This document shows, in pieces, positions 1-7,851 of a stretch of DNA of 44,635 bases; within the stretch, counting starts at the first letter, position 1, and every line of letters begins with the position of its first letter. The notes beneath the pieces were generated by a model. It had not been told where the DNA came from. It saw only the letters and a list, made by a program, of their open reading frames with translations, and searched no databases. A program made the position numbers and the translations under genes. Source of the DNA: a virus; the IMG/VR virus record IMGVR_UViG_3300044837_000268, positions 1-44,635 of that record; one strand, 5' to 3'.

Positions 1-1176
1 TCAGGCACCGGACGCAGCTTTGTGGTCGTCATCGACCGAGCGCAGGGGATTGACGTTCTGGCCAAATGCCTGCTTAAGGCGCTGGCCCGCGACTTTGTTG
101 GCCGGGTGGCTGTAGAGCTCGCGGAAAAGCTTGCCGCCATCCGTGTGCCCCATCATCGTGGCGCCGACCCAGTCTTCAACGTTGCGCTCTGCCATCTCGG
201 TAGCACCGAAGTGGCGCAGCTCGTAGAAGTCCAGCTCGGGCGAGCCGGGATTACGGGCGGACCGGAGTTCGCCTCGGCGGTGTGGTTCGAGCTTTGCTTC
301 GAAGATGGCGCGCACTGGCACCCAATAGCTCAGCAGCGCCTGTTGGCTAACTCTCTGGTTGCGCTTACCGGGAAAGAGGATCTCGCCGTTGGTCTCCTCG
401 CAGATCGCCGGCCGCACCCGACGCGGCATACGCTGCAGCGCCGCCATCGCCCTTGGTGGGACGAACGGAAGCACGCGGGTCAAGCCGTTCTTGGGTAGCT
501 GGACTCGGCGCTTGTGGAACTGGCGCGTTATATGGACCTGGCTTTTTTTGAGGTTGAGGTCGAGCCGATCGAGGCCAAAGATCTCGCCGGGTCGCATGGT
601 GGTGGCAGCAGCCCACTCGATAATCGCGGCGAACGTCGGCCCGAAGTCGCCATGGGTTTCGACCGCGATCTCGATCAGCATGTCGAGCTCCTCGCCGGTG
701 ATCGCCACGATGTCCTTTCGGCCGCGGCCCTTCGGAAGACCGAGCCCCGTAAACGGGTTCTCCTTGACCAGTCCCTCCCTGCGGGCGTCCGAGTACATCG
801 CGCGGAGGTTCTTCGCATCTTGGGCGTGCGCTCGGGCATAGGCCAGCGCCTCAGGCACGGTGTACTCGTGGAGCTTGCGCTTGTCGCCGGGGTCGACGCG
901 CTCGCGGAACCGCTTGGCCGACCCCTTGTAGCCGTCATTGCTCGATTCCTTCGGTCGGGGATAGTCCCTAATCCAGCGCTTTGAGAACGAGTCGATCGTC
1001 TCTTGGCGGGGCGGCCGGGTTGCGTGTTCGGCGATCTTTTCCTCGGCTGCCTCGATGGCTTCGTCTTCGGTGTCGTGCGTGCCGGCCCAAACGTGCCCGG
1101 CGCCGCGAATGTAGGGCCGCGCCTGCCAGCGCTTCCCACGTTCCCGGACCCCCAGCTTCTTCGCCCGCTTCGTCAT
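1..1176 (-). CDS. int: Tyrosine recombinase (phage integrase)
   Basis: A 391-residue tyrosine integrase that would catalyse phage integration and, with Xis, excision. A basic N-terminal arm-binding region (about 1-50) and a core-binding SAM-like region (about 55-145) precede the catalytic domain. Visible catalytic residues are Arg195 (in TTMRPGEIFG), Arg321-His322 (in YELRHFGA), His344 (MMGHTD) and the nucleophile Tyr355 (RELYSHP). The usual first His of the HxxR box is Tyr318, a tolerated variation in this family. The stop codon is the first base of the window, so the attachment site must lie just beyond. It starts with ATG directly after the stop of the excisionase gene, so the two are probably cotranscribed. 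Confidence 0.95.
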   Translation of the reverse strand: MTKRAKKLGVRERGKRWQARPYIRGAGHVWAGTHDTEDEAIEAAEEKIAEHATRPPRQETIDSFSKRWIRDYPRPKESSNDGYKGSAKRFRERVDPGDKRKLHEYTVPEALAYARAHAQDAKNLRAMYSDARREGLVKENPFTGLGLPKGRGRKDIVAITGEELDMLIEIAVETHGDFGPTFAAIIEWAAATTMRPGEIFGLDRLDLNLKKSQVHITRQFHKRRVQLPKNGLTRVLPFVPPRAMAALQRMPRRVRPAICEETNGEILFPGKRNQRVSQQALLSYWVPVRAIFEAKLEPHRRGELRSARNPGSPELDFYELRHFGATEMAERNVEDWVGATMMGHTDGGKLFRELYSHPANKVAGQRLKQAFGQNVNPLRSVDDDHKAASGA

Positions 1177-1395
1177 CTAGGCCGCCCCTTTCTGCCCGCG
1201 CCAGCTATCAATCCACGCGAGACAATCGTTGAGCGGAAACATACGCCGGTAGCCGTCCATGTGAGATGGCATTCCTTCGCTAACTCGGAGCTCTATCCAG
1301 CGCGTCGACCGCCGCACTTGGGGGTGGCTGGCGAGCTGGCCCTTAGTCAGCACGAGGTTAGCCGGGCTGAAGTTCAGGCGGATGACGTCACCCAC
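1177..1395 (-). CDS. xis: Excisionase-like MerR/Xis-type HTH protein
   Basis: A 72-residue basic protein with a winged-helix DNA-binding pattern (LTKGQLASHP, a STRWIELRVSEGMPS recognition region, then RRMFPLNDCLAWI), typical of phage excisionases and other helix_turn_helix_17 proteins. A GTG start at 1395 is chosen because a strong purine-rich ribosome-binding site (GGAGGGGGAGGGATCAA) lies just before it and it overlaps the upstream stop by 8 bases; the frame is open further upstream but that part is antisense-like and arginine/serine-rich. It ends one base before int. Its position suggests that it directs integrase toward excision. A different small DNA-binding role cannot be excluded. Confidence 0.75.
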   Translation of the reverse strand: MGDVIRLNFSPANLVLTKGQLASHPQVRRSTRWIELRVSEGMPSHMDGYRRMFPLNDCLAWIDSWRGQKGAA

Positions 1396-2197
1396 TTGAT
1401 CCCTCCCCCTCCTGGTCACTGGATGAAGGCTCGGGGGCGACGTCAAGAGCACCGAGTAGCTGGGCGGTGGCGTCTTCGAGACAGGAGCGCGACGCGTTCG
1501 GTGCCTCGGAGACCGGGCAAAAGCGCCAGCCGTCGAGGAAGTCCACGACAATCGCTACGGCCGACTGCGAAGTCTCAGGGGCGAGCCCGCCATCAGACTC
1601 AGGCCCGCCCCCGGTTACACGGGTGCTAGATCCCTCGCCGTTTCCGGGTCGATCCGCACTCGCATCACCTCCTTGGTCACTACATGGAGTGGCAGTAAGG
1701 AGTTGGGCGGCTTCTCGGAAGGCGTTGAAGTGACTGCCGTGCATCTCGGCATTAAGTCGGTGGGCTTCGGCCCGGTGCGGTTCGGTCCTCGCCCTCTCGC
1801 GGTATTCGCGCTCGGCCTCGAAGTCCTGTGCTGCCCGCCTCTCCATCTCTGCTCGGGCCCCAGCTACTCGCTTCTCGCTGGTGAGGAAGTCAGCCTGGAG
1901 CCGGTTAGCTGCGTCGTTGGCCTCTTGATAGCGGACGAACCATTTCTCGACGCCTCGGTCACAGGCAGCTTCGAGCTTGTGGATCTCCTCGTTGGCTCGT
2001 CGGATCTGCTCGTCCTTAGCGGCGACTACCTGCTCGTGGTCCTCGACTGGCATGACCTCAATCTGCTCGCGGCTTCCGCAGCCGCCCATGCAGATCCCGT
2101 ATCCGATCCGGGGCTCTCCGGGCAGAGCAAGCATGGTCCCGCAGCGTTTGCAGACCGTGACCGTCCACCGCCTCTCCGGCACGTCACTCCCGTTCAT
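1388..2197 (-). CDS. Zinc-ribbon and coiled-coil protein, unknown function
   Basis: A 269-residue protein of unknown function. Near the N-terminus it has a zinc-ribbon pattern (VCKRCGTML at about 16-24, then CMGGCGS about 35-41), followed by a long charged helix rich in Glu, Ala and Arg (about 55-150) that should form a coiled coil, and a low-complexity Ser/Gly/Glu tail. The ATG at 2197 overlaps the stop of the upstream methyltransferase gene as ATGA, which supports this start over a longer frame. It closes the early operon next to xis. No enzymatic motif is visible. Confidence 0.7.
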   Translation of the reverse strand: MNGSDVPERRWTVTVCKRCGTMLALPGEPRIGYGICMGGCGSREQIEVMPVEDHEQVVAAKDEQIRRANEEIHKLEAACDRGVEKWFVRYQEANDAANRLQADFLTSEKRVAGARAEMERRAAQDFEAEREYRERARTEPHRAEAHRLNAEMHGSHFNAFREAAQLLTATPCSDQGGDASADRPGNGEGSSTRVTGGGPESDGGLAPETSQSAVAIVVDFLDGWRFCPVSEAPNASRSCLEDATAQLLGALDVAPEPSSSDQEGEGSSG

Positions 2198-2727
2198 GGG
2201 GTGGGCTCCCAGATCACGAGGCAGCAACCAAAGGGCGGCCGGGCGTTCGGCTTGACCGTGTCCTCGCCGGGGTTGATGAAGCGCATCCGGCCGGAAAGGA
2301 ACTCGACGGTGAGGGTCCCGGCACGACGGGCGGGCTCTACGTGGCGCTGCCACCAGCCTTGCTCAGTCCGGTTCGCGGGCAGCAGCATCACGACGAGGTC
2401 GGCCGGTTCAACCCAAGAGCCGTTCGGCAAACGCCTCTCCATGGAGTGCCAGGCCTTTTCGACCCAGGGCTCGATGTTCGAGTAGGGCGGGTTGCACCAG
2501 ACGCGCTCGCCGGCCCAGCCGCTGGCCAGCCCGTCGTCCGCAGCCGAGTAGAAGCGCTGGAGCTTGGCGTTCTCAGCCGAGGCGGCGGCGTCGAGGGTGA
2601 ACCCGAACCGCTCGTGAAGCTCGGCGAAGACCTCGGGGGGCGTGGCGCGATCGTCAACGACCGGGTTGGCTCCGCGCCTCCCTACCTGCTGGCGGTGGTT
2701 GCGGGCGTGGAAGCCGACGAGACTCAC
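2194..2727 (-). CDS. Phage DNA N6-adenine methyltransferase (Dam-like)
   Basis: A 177-residue protein resembling the phage Dam family (PF05869). It has the characteristic opening ATPPEVFAELHERFGFTLDAAA (split here at about 28-48) and the catalytic NPPY motif in CNPPYSNIEPWVEKA (Asn79-Tyr82), with a basic N-terminus. The family transfers a methyl group from S-adenosylmethionine to N6 of adenine and is often used by phages to evade host restriction. It overlaps both neighbours by four bases (ATGA), so it is part of the coupled early operon. It is one of three methyltransferases in this prophage. Target sequence is not deducible. Confidence 0.88.
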   Translation of the reverse strand: MSLVGFHARNHRQQVGRRGANPVVDDRATPPEVFAELHERFGFTLDAAASAENAKLQRFYSAADDGLASGWAGERVWCNPPYSNIEPWVEKAWHSMERRLPNGSWVEPADLVVMLLPANRTEQGWWQRHVEPARRAGTLTVEFLSGRMRFINPGEDTVKPNARPPFGCCLVIWEPTP

Positions 2728-3212
2728 TGCCCCTTCTCCCCTGAGTCGAGGGTGCCGGCGGGCCAGCCCTTAGCCCAGCAGTCCCCGCATGGATCGTCGA
2801 TCGCGGCGGCAGCCTCAGCGGCTGCGAGCAAAGCCAGCGCGTAGTCGCGAGCATCGTCAGCAGAGAGCGTCAGGCTCGGCGGCTGCTCGACGCTGATCAG
2901 CGCGGGGTAGTAGCGATTTCCTCGCATGACGGCGCGCCGGCCGGAGTCGGTCCGTGGCACCTCGGCGTCCACCTGGATTTCGATCCGCTCATCGAAGATC
3001 GGGATGGCGTGGACCCGCTGCCAAACCGTCTCCGACTCCCACCAGGTGGCCTGCTCGTCGACCTCTGGGAGATCCCGGACGCAGGCGCAGGCTCGGGTGC
3101 CGGAACCGCCGAGGTCTTCAATCACCACGCCGTCGCCGTCGCCGACAACCCTCAGGCCGCTCGGCGCGACCTTGTACCGGACCTTGCCGTTATCGCAGCG
3201 CTCGCAGGCCAT
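2724..3212 (-). CDS. Cysteine-rich hypothetical protein
   Basis: 162 residues, function not recognised. It starts with a CxxC pair (MACERCDNGKVRYK), followed by CACVRD at about 42-47, which together could bind zinc, and ends with another cysteine pair (DPCGDCWAKGW near 143-153). The middle is acidic with predicted helix (SADDARDYALALLAAAEAAAA). It overlaps the gene below by four bases and the one above by one (TAATG). The paired zinc-like ends are compatible with a nucleic-acid or protein adaptor in the early operon, but this is only inference. Confidence 0.7.
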   Translation of the reverse strand: MACERCDNGKVRYKVAPSGLRVVGDGDGVVIEDLGGSGTRACACVRDLPEVDEQATWWESETVWQRVHAIPIFDERIEIQVDAEVPRTDSGRRAVMRGNRYYPALISVEQPPSLTLSADDARDYALALLAAAEAAAAIDDPCGDCWAKGWPAGTLDSGEKGQ

Positions 3213-3619
3213 TACCCCTTCCCCTCACTCGCATCTTGTGGTGGAGCTGGGGCGGGGACGTAGCGGCGGACCTGGGCGCCCGTGTCCTCCCAGCCGCGAG
3301 CGGCCACCTCTGACTTCACGTGGAAGGCGTCGGGGACGACCATGCCCTCAACCTGGACGCGCCAGATCTCGCCCGGCCAGTCTCCGTCCTCTACTGGTGG
3401 TGTCGAGGTGGGCTGGGTGGAGGCGGGAACGGGCTCGGTCAGTGACTCCCTCGCGATGCGCAGTTCGCGCTCTATCGAATGACCGCCGCCGCCATTCCCC
3501 GGCAGGTACCGCATGTGGCCGGGGCCAGGCTCGACCGGGGCGTACTTCTCGCAGACCTCGAGCAAGCCTCGCAGCGCGCTTGACAGGATCTCTTCGCGCA
3601 CCGATTCTCTCAGCGTCAT
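3212..3619 (-). CDS. Hypothetical early protein
   Basis: 135 residues, no recognised family. An N-terminal helix (TLRESVREEILSSALRGLLEVCEKYAP) resembles short phage proteins, a Pro/Thr-rich linker follows, and the C-terminal half has alternating strand-like segments (EIWRVQVEGMVVPDAFHV, ARGWEDTGAQVRRYVPA). The ATG at 3619 is taken as the start because it overlaps the upstream stop as ATGA; the frame is open upstream but lies inside the preceding gene. Confidence 0.62.
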   Translation of the reverse strand: MTLRESVREEILSSALRGLLEVCEKYAPVEPGPGHMRYLPGNGGGGHSIERELRIARESLTEPVPASTQPTSTPPVEDGDWPGEIWRVQVEGMVVPDAFHVKSEVAARGWEDTGAQVRRYVPAPAPPQDASEGKG

Positions 3620-4011
3620 TTCGTTCCCTTCGGTAGGAGTGCTTCGAGGCTCTCGGCGGTGTTCTTGTGGATGACGACGACCAGCCGCGCTTCCTTCTCG
3701 CCGTCCTGGTTGCCCTGTGCACCAGCGTGAATCGCGTCGCTCTCCGCCGACGAGACGTAATTGCGGTGGTTTGCAATCTCGCCCCGCAGGCCCTCTAGCA
3801 AGCCCCCCTCCCCAGCCTCTTGCGGTGAAGCCGGGCAACGCGCGGGGTGAAGCTCGTAATCGTTCTCTAAGTCCACCCGCGAGACGACGCGGCGATGCTC
3901 GAACGAGCAAGGGATCAGAAGCACGCCGACGGTGTCGGGATCGTCGATGGCGACGTACAGTCCCTTCGTACCGGCCTTCTCCAGTGCGATCTCGGTTGGT
4001 CGAAGGCTCAT
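3616..4011 (-). CDS. Hypothetical early protein
   Basis: 131 residues with no family I can name. The N-terminal half is beta-rich (TKGLYVAIDDPDTVGVLLIP, then HRRVVSRVDLENDYEL), and the C-terminal half is charged and helical (LLEGLRGEIANHRNYVSSAESDAIHAGAQG). It overlaps both neighbouring genes by four bases as ATGA, which fixes the start at 4011 and implies translational coupling. No signal peptide or membrane segment. Confidence 0.65.
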   Translation of the reverse strand: MSLRPTEIALEKAGTKGLYVAIDDPDTVGVLLIPCSFEHRRVVSRVDLENDYELHPARCPASPQEAGEGGLLEGLRGEIANHRNYVSSAESDAIHAGAQGNQDGEKEARLVVVIHKNTAESLEALLPKGTK

Positions 4012-4715
4012 CTGCGACCCGCCTCTTCCAGAGCCGCGACCTGTGCGACCAAGCCCTCAATACGGCGCTCGCCGGCAATCCGATCCTGCTCCGCTTTCTT
4101 GCGGACGCGAATCAGCGTCTCTTCGGTTTCATTCCGTTCCTGTTCGGCATGTCGCTGCCGTTCCTCGGGTTTCCCCTCCTCCGGTGAAGCCAGAGCGCGT
4201 TCCAGCTTCTCCCCGATCGCCCGGCAGACCTCACACGAGTAGCCGTTGACCTTGGGGGTGTTGGTGGACTCGGTGCAGCGGGCAAGTAGGTGCTGCATCT
4301 CGTCGCGGGTGAGCCCTGGTCCCTCTTCCAAACGCCGTTCTGCCTCCTCGGCGCGAGCTTCTTGCTCCACCGCTACCTGCCCGGTCGCTCGGACCACGGC
4401 AGCGAAGTCGGAATCACCCTGGGCGAGTGCGCGCAGCTTTTCCAGGGCCGAGGCGCGGACCTCTCCCCCTGGCTTCCCGCCGTCGAGCGCGACCGCTTTG
4501 CTGACGATCGCCAGGAGGCAGTCCCACTCGTCAACGGTTGGGAGCCCTGGTCCCTGTAGTGGTGGGGTGGGTGGAGTTCCGTAGCGATGAGCGGCGCGCA
4601 CCATGGCGCGGTAGCGCTCCCGTGCCGAGTCGCTGATCCTCTGCCAGCCGGTCTGGGCTCCAGAGTCCGACCGCCACGCTGCTTCCGCCGCTGCCTCGAG
4701 ATCGAAGTCAGCCAT
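4008..4715 (-). CDS. Coiled-coil protein with CxxC motif, hypothetical
   Basis: 235 residues, mostly helical and highly charged. It begins with ADFDLEAAAEAAWRSD, contains a repeated degenerate segment around WQRISDSARERYRAMVRAAH, a cysteine pair in NGYSCEVCRAIGEKL, and ends in a long coiled coil (RHAEQERNETEETLIRVRKK). The ATG at 4715 has an AAGGGA-type ribosome-binding site; a GTG three codons upstream is an alternative. It overlaps the upstream gene by 8 bases. The opening resembles small phage hypothetical proteins. Function unknown. Confidence 0.65.
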   Translation of the reverse strand: MADFDLEAAAEAAWRSDSGAQTGWQRISDSARERYRAMVRAAHRYGTPPTPPLQGPGLPTVDEWDCLLAIVSKAVALDGGKPGGEVRASALEKLRALAQGDSDFAAVVRATGQVAVEQEARAEEAERRLEEGPGLTRDEMQHLLARCTESTNTPKVNGYSCEVCRAIGEKLERALASPEEGKPEERQRHAEQERNETEETLIRVRKKAEQDRIAGERRIEGLVAQVAALEEAGRR

Positions 4716-6132
4716 CGGTCCCACGTCCCTTCGGGTTGGAGTCGGAGGCGGTAACGACCGGCGCGTAGTGGATCGGGGGCGTCACGGCCCAGACCCCTCC
4801 TCGCTTCAGGTCGACGGAGACCTCGACCACTTCGGCGCAGAAGCGGCGGATATCGACCTCAGCCTCTGCTTTGGTGTCGAAGCTCTCCTCGGAAGAGGCG
4901 CGGGGGTCTCCCTTCGAGTCGAGCAGTCTCCAGCGGTAGCGGTCTAGGGCTGGGTGGACTTCGAAACAGGCGTCGAAGTTCGGACCGCCCTCCGGCTCCC
5001 GCCCCTCCTCTGGGTCGGGCTGGGTGGAAAGCTGAAAAGCAGCGAGGGCGGTGTAGAAGTCGGACGGGCCGAACCAGTCCACGACGCGCTCTTTGCTGCG
5101 GCCGATGCCGTACTCGGTCCACTGGCCGGAGCCGGGGTGGCCGGGGTTCGCCTCGACGGTGGCCGGGTCGCCCCCTGCCCACGATACGAACGGCTCCAGC
5201 GCTCGGCGCAGTTCAGCGATATCGCGCTCAAGCTTCGCGCGGCTCGGCCTCTCCGGCTCCGGGTCGGGTTGCTTCTTGCCGGTGCCGTTGCGTAGGAAAC
5301 TGGCCGCGTAGATAAACGGCTCCGGGCTTGAACCCAACTTGCGGCAGCCCTCGGCTCGCTCTTCGAACTCCTTGATCGCGGAGTTGACAAAGGTGGCGAG
5401 CCACTGGTGGCGCTCGCAGCCCCCTCCCCTCTGCATGTCGGCGACGATCGCTTCGTCAATCGGCGTCACCCCGTGCTCGTCGGGCTGGTCGATCTCCTCC
5501 TCGGAAGGGTTGAGGGTGGCGAGGCGTTCGCGAAGGTCCCGGAGTTTGTGACGGGCAATCTGGCTCGCCGCCGGGTCTGCTGCAACGCCCGGCTGGAGGA
5601 GCCAATCGGCGACGTTGAGAGTTTCGACCGCTACCCACTCGGCGTCCTTGACCCGCTCTCGCTCTTGGGCTAGTGCTGCCTCGGATTCAGCTAGGCGCTC
5701 GCGGATCTCAAGTAGCGCGAGCATCCCGTCGGTTTCCAGCTTCTCCCGAGCCTCCCGCTCTACCTGGAGCTCCTGTTCGACCTCCTTGAGCAGTTCGATC
5801 GTTGCCGCCTTGCCGGCCAGGGCGTCGTCTCGTTCCTGCTCCACCTCTCCTTGTATGTCGGAGAGGGCTTCGTACGTGTCCTCGAAGACACGAGGTCGCA
5901 TCGGCACCGCGAGGTCGCCGCACGACTTGTCGAGCACGAAGTAGTCGCCCTTCTGCGCCACCTCTTCGAAACCGGCGTAGAGGCACCCGGATTCGCCGAC
6001 GCGGATTTCTCCTTGCAGGTCAGCGAACGCCACGACCTCGGCCTGGTTCTCGCCCGTCCACTGGATGGCCTCGACCTCGTCTGACTTCTTGCGAAACCGC
6101 TTCGCCTTCTGCTCTGGGGAGTGCTCAGGCAT
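4708..6132 (-). CDS. Large mosaic early protein with DUF1508-like end
   Basis: 474 residues built from several parts. The N-terminal 95 residues (VEAIQWTGENQAEVVAFA ... GDYFVLDKSCGDLAVPM ... VFEDTYEAL) match a small module common in phages of many hosts. Residues about 97-165 form a coiled coil. A central helical region and a DWFGPSDFYTALAA segment follow, and near the C-terminus there is a YegP/DUF1508-like strand-helix unit (RYRWRLLDSKGDPRASSEE then KAEAEVDIRRF). It overlaps its neighbours by eight bases. The role is unknown; a mosaic of adaptor domains in an early operon fits a host-takeover or anti-defence protein, which is inference only. Confidence 0.7.
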   Translation of the reverse strand: MPEHSPEQKAKRFRKKSDEVEAIQWTGENQAEVVAFADLQGEIRVGESGCLYAGFEEVAQKGDYFVLDKSCGDLAVPMRPRVFEDTYEALSDIQGEVEQERDDALAGKAATIELLKEVEQELQVEREAREKLETDGMLALLEIRERLAESEAALAQERERVKDAEWVAVETLNVADWLLQPGVAADPAASQIARHKLRDLRERLATLNPSEEEIDQPDEHGVTPIDEAIVADMQRGGGCERHQWLATFVNSAIKEFEERAEGCRKLGSSPEPFIYAASFLRNGTGKKQPDPEPERPSRAKLERDIAELRRALEPFVSWAGGDPATVEANPGHPGSGQWTEYGIGRSKERVVDWFGPSDFYTALAAFQLSTQPDPEEGREPEGGPNFDACFEVHPALDRYRWRLLDSKGDPRASSEESFDTKAEAEVDIRRFCAEVVEVSVDLKRGGVWAVTPPIHYAPVVTASDSNPKGRGTDG

Positions 6133-6397
6133 TCGCGATCAGCTCCCAGACCCAGTCGACGAAGTGCTCGCCGGGGACGACGGCGCCGCCGCCATCCGGA
6201 AGGGCGAGAGTGACCGTCGCGCCCTTCGCTTCGACCTCGTCACGGAAGTCCGCGAAGTTCCAATCGTCGGCTTCGCAGGAGGCGCGCTCTGGCTCTCCGA
6301 AGAGGTTCCCGATGGCCTCCTCAGTAGCGCGCTCCAGGCGCGCTTCCTCGCGCGTCTTCGGCGGCCCCTCTATCGCCTGCTTCGTCTCGTTACTCAT
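6125..6397 (-). CDS. Small acidic hypothetical protein
   Basis: 90 residues starting MSNETKQAIEGPPKTREEAR. The N-terminal half is a charged helix; the C-terminal half looks like a compact beta domain (GATVTLALPDGGGAVVPGEHFVDWVWELI). The ATG at 6397 overlaps the stop of the upstream gene as ATGA, so this start is preferred to an upstream in-frame ATG. No recognised family and no membrane segment. Confidence 0.65.
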   Translation of the reverse strand: MSNETKQAIEGPPKTREEARLERATEEAIGNLFGEPERASCEADDWNFADFRDEVEAKGATVTLALPDGGGAVVPGEHFVDWVWELIANA

Positions 6398-6642
6398 TGC
6401 CCTGCTCCCGACTTCGAGTTGGTCTGCTGGTTCGGTTCCTGCCACCAGACGACGGAGCGGAACGGGATGTAGATCGAAAGGGGTGGCGGTTGCGGCGTCC
6501 GGGAGTCGGCGCGTTCGTGCTGGAAGTTCCCGGTGACCCGGAGGTCGGGATCGGTTCCCTCAAGGCGCTGCCAGTCGCACTCGGTGGCCTCGAAGGTCGA
6601 GCCGTCGATCAGCCGCAACGTCGTTACTCGATCAGCAGCCAT
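6394..6642 (-). CDS. Small hypothetical protein
   Basis: 82 residues, MAADRVTTLRLIDGSTFEAT at the start, strand-rich with several tryptophans and a PLSIYIPFRSVVWW segment. It has one of the best ribosome-binding sites of the early region (AAGGAGG, five bases before the ATG at 6642) and is one of few early genes with a short upstream gap (39 bases), so it may be translated independently of the methyltransferase upstream. Function not recognised. Confidence 0.65.
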   Translation of the reverse strand: MAADRVTTLRLIDGSTFEATECDWQRLEGTDPDLRVTGNFQHERADSRTPQPPPLSIYIPFRSVVWWQEPNQQTNSKSGAGQ

Positions 6643-6681
6643 CGCTGCCTCCTTGGTTAGATGATTGGAAGGGGAAGCGGC

Positions 6682-7818
6682 TCACTTCAGGCCGCCTTCC
6701 TCGTACTGGACGATCCGCCGGCCGATCCACTCCGCGACGGGAACGGTGACGGCGTTGCCCATTTGTCGCTCCCGGGGTCCGTCTGGGGTCGGGTCGAAGG
6801 GGCTAGTGAGGGGCCGTAGGGGATCGTCCAGCCGTCGGGGAAGCCCTGAAGGCGCTCCCTCTCGGTCGGAGTGAGGCGTCGCAACGATCTGCCCTCCTGC
6901 CGATTCCTCGGCGCCGGGGACTCCGCGGTGGACGGCTGGAAGGGCGCTGACGATCTGCCCGTTGTCGCAGTCGGAGTTCGGTCCCTTCCCGTCTCTTCGG
7001 GTAAGTGCCCCCACAACGTGTCCTGCCTGGGCGGCGTTTTCGTCGACTCCGCCGGCGTTGGTGTCGAGGGCGTTGACGATGTTGGCGTCGTCCTCTTGCC
7101 GTCGTCCCGGTGCAGAGACGCCAGGGCGGCTAGAGCCGTGGCTAAGGGTGCTGGCAACGCGCGCCCTCGCTTCGCTACCCGCCTGATGATCCCCGCCGCC
7201 GCTTTCGGGCTCAAGAAGAACCTCGGCGCATGATCGGCCACGAGAACGTCGGGCAAGGATGAAGACGCGCTGCCTTCGCTGGGGCACGCCGAAGTGTCGG
7301 CTATCCAGCACTCGCCAGGCGAGGTCGTGAAACCCGAGTTCGCCCAGCGTCGCGAGTACGACTGCGAAATCTCGCCCACGGCTTGAGGAAAGGAGTCCGG
7401 GTACGTTCTCAATGAGGAACCAACCTCCGGGGCCGAGAACAACTGAGGCGACCCGGGCGAGGTCGAAGAAGAGGGCCGACCGCTCCCCAGCGAGTCCGGC
7501 TCGGAGCCCGGCTGGGGAGAGGTCCTGGCAGGGGAATCCTCCGCAGAAGACCCGGACCACACCGCTATGCGACTGTCGCCGTCCAACGTCGGCGCCTCGT
7601 CGTAGTTCAGGTTCGAACCATTCGCCCCGACCTGGGCCAAGTTGAGTGAGATCGTTGAAACAGGGGACTCCGGGCCAGTGTCGGGCGAGGATGGTGCGGC
7701 AGCTCTCGTCGGCCTCGCACTGCCAGACGACTCGCATCCCTGCTCGCTCGAGGCCAAGGTCGAGTCCTCCGACTCCGGTGCAGGCCGAACCGACAGTGAG
7801 AACCGATCCGCCATTCAA
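6682..7818 (-). CDS. DNA cytosine-5 methyltransferase, motif IX out of frame
   Basis: A 378-residue C5-cytosine methyltransferase of the phage Dcm type. Motif I (TVGSACTGVGGLDLGLERAG), catalytic motif IV (GGFPCQDLS, Cys97), motif VI (IENVPGLL, Glu137) and motif VIII (VPQRRQRVF, about 179-187) are present, as is motif X (QMGNAVTVPVAEWIG) near the end. The middle carries the repetitive NALDTNAGGVDENAAQAGH type of target-recognition region seen in phage enzymes. Motif IX (RLTPTERERLQGFPDGWT) is not in this frame: it is encoded at about 6817-6885 in the +1 frame, so two compensating single-base shifts appear to have occurred. The start (TTG) is uncertain. The enzyme may be inactive, or the sequence may contain errors here. 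Confidence 0.85.
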   Translation of the reverse strand: MNGGSVLTVGSACTGVGGLDLGLERAGMRVVWQCEADESCRTILARHWPGVPCFNDLTQLGPGRGEWFEPELRRGADVGRRQSHSGVVRVFCGGFPCQDLSPAGLRAGLAGERSALFFDLARVASVVLGPGGWFLIENVPGLLSSSRGRDFAVVLATLGELGFHDLAWRVLDSRHFGVPQRRQRVFILARRSRGRSCAEVLLEPESGGGDHQAGSEARARVASTLSHGSSRPGVSAPGRRQEDDANIVNALDTNAGGVDENAAQAGHVVGALTRRDGKGPNSDCDNGQIVSALPAVHRGVPGAEESAGGQIVATPHSDREGAPSGLPRRLDDPLRPLTSPFDPTPDGPRERQMGNAVTVPVAEWIGRRIVQYEEGGLK

Positions 7819-7851
7819 GCCGCCGACTCTCTCTCGATATCGGAAAGCACG

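Noticed and set aside
22-1629. Several long plus-strand frames opposite int and xis
   Set aside because: They lie antisense to clear integrase and excisionase genes and have no protein-like pattern; typical of GC-rich DNA.
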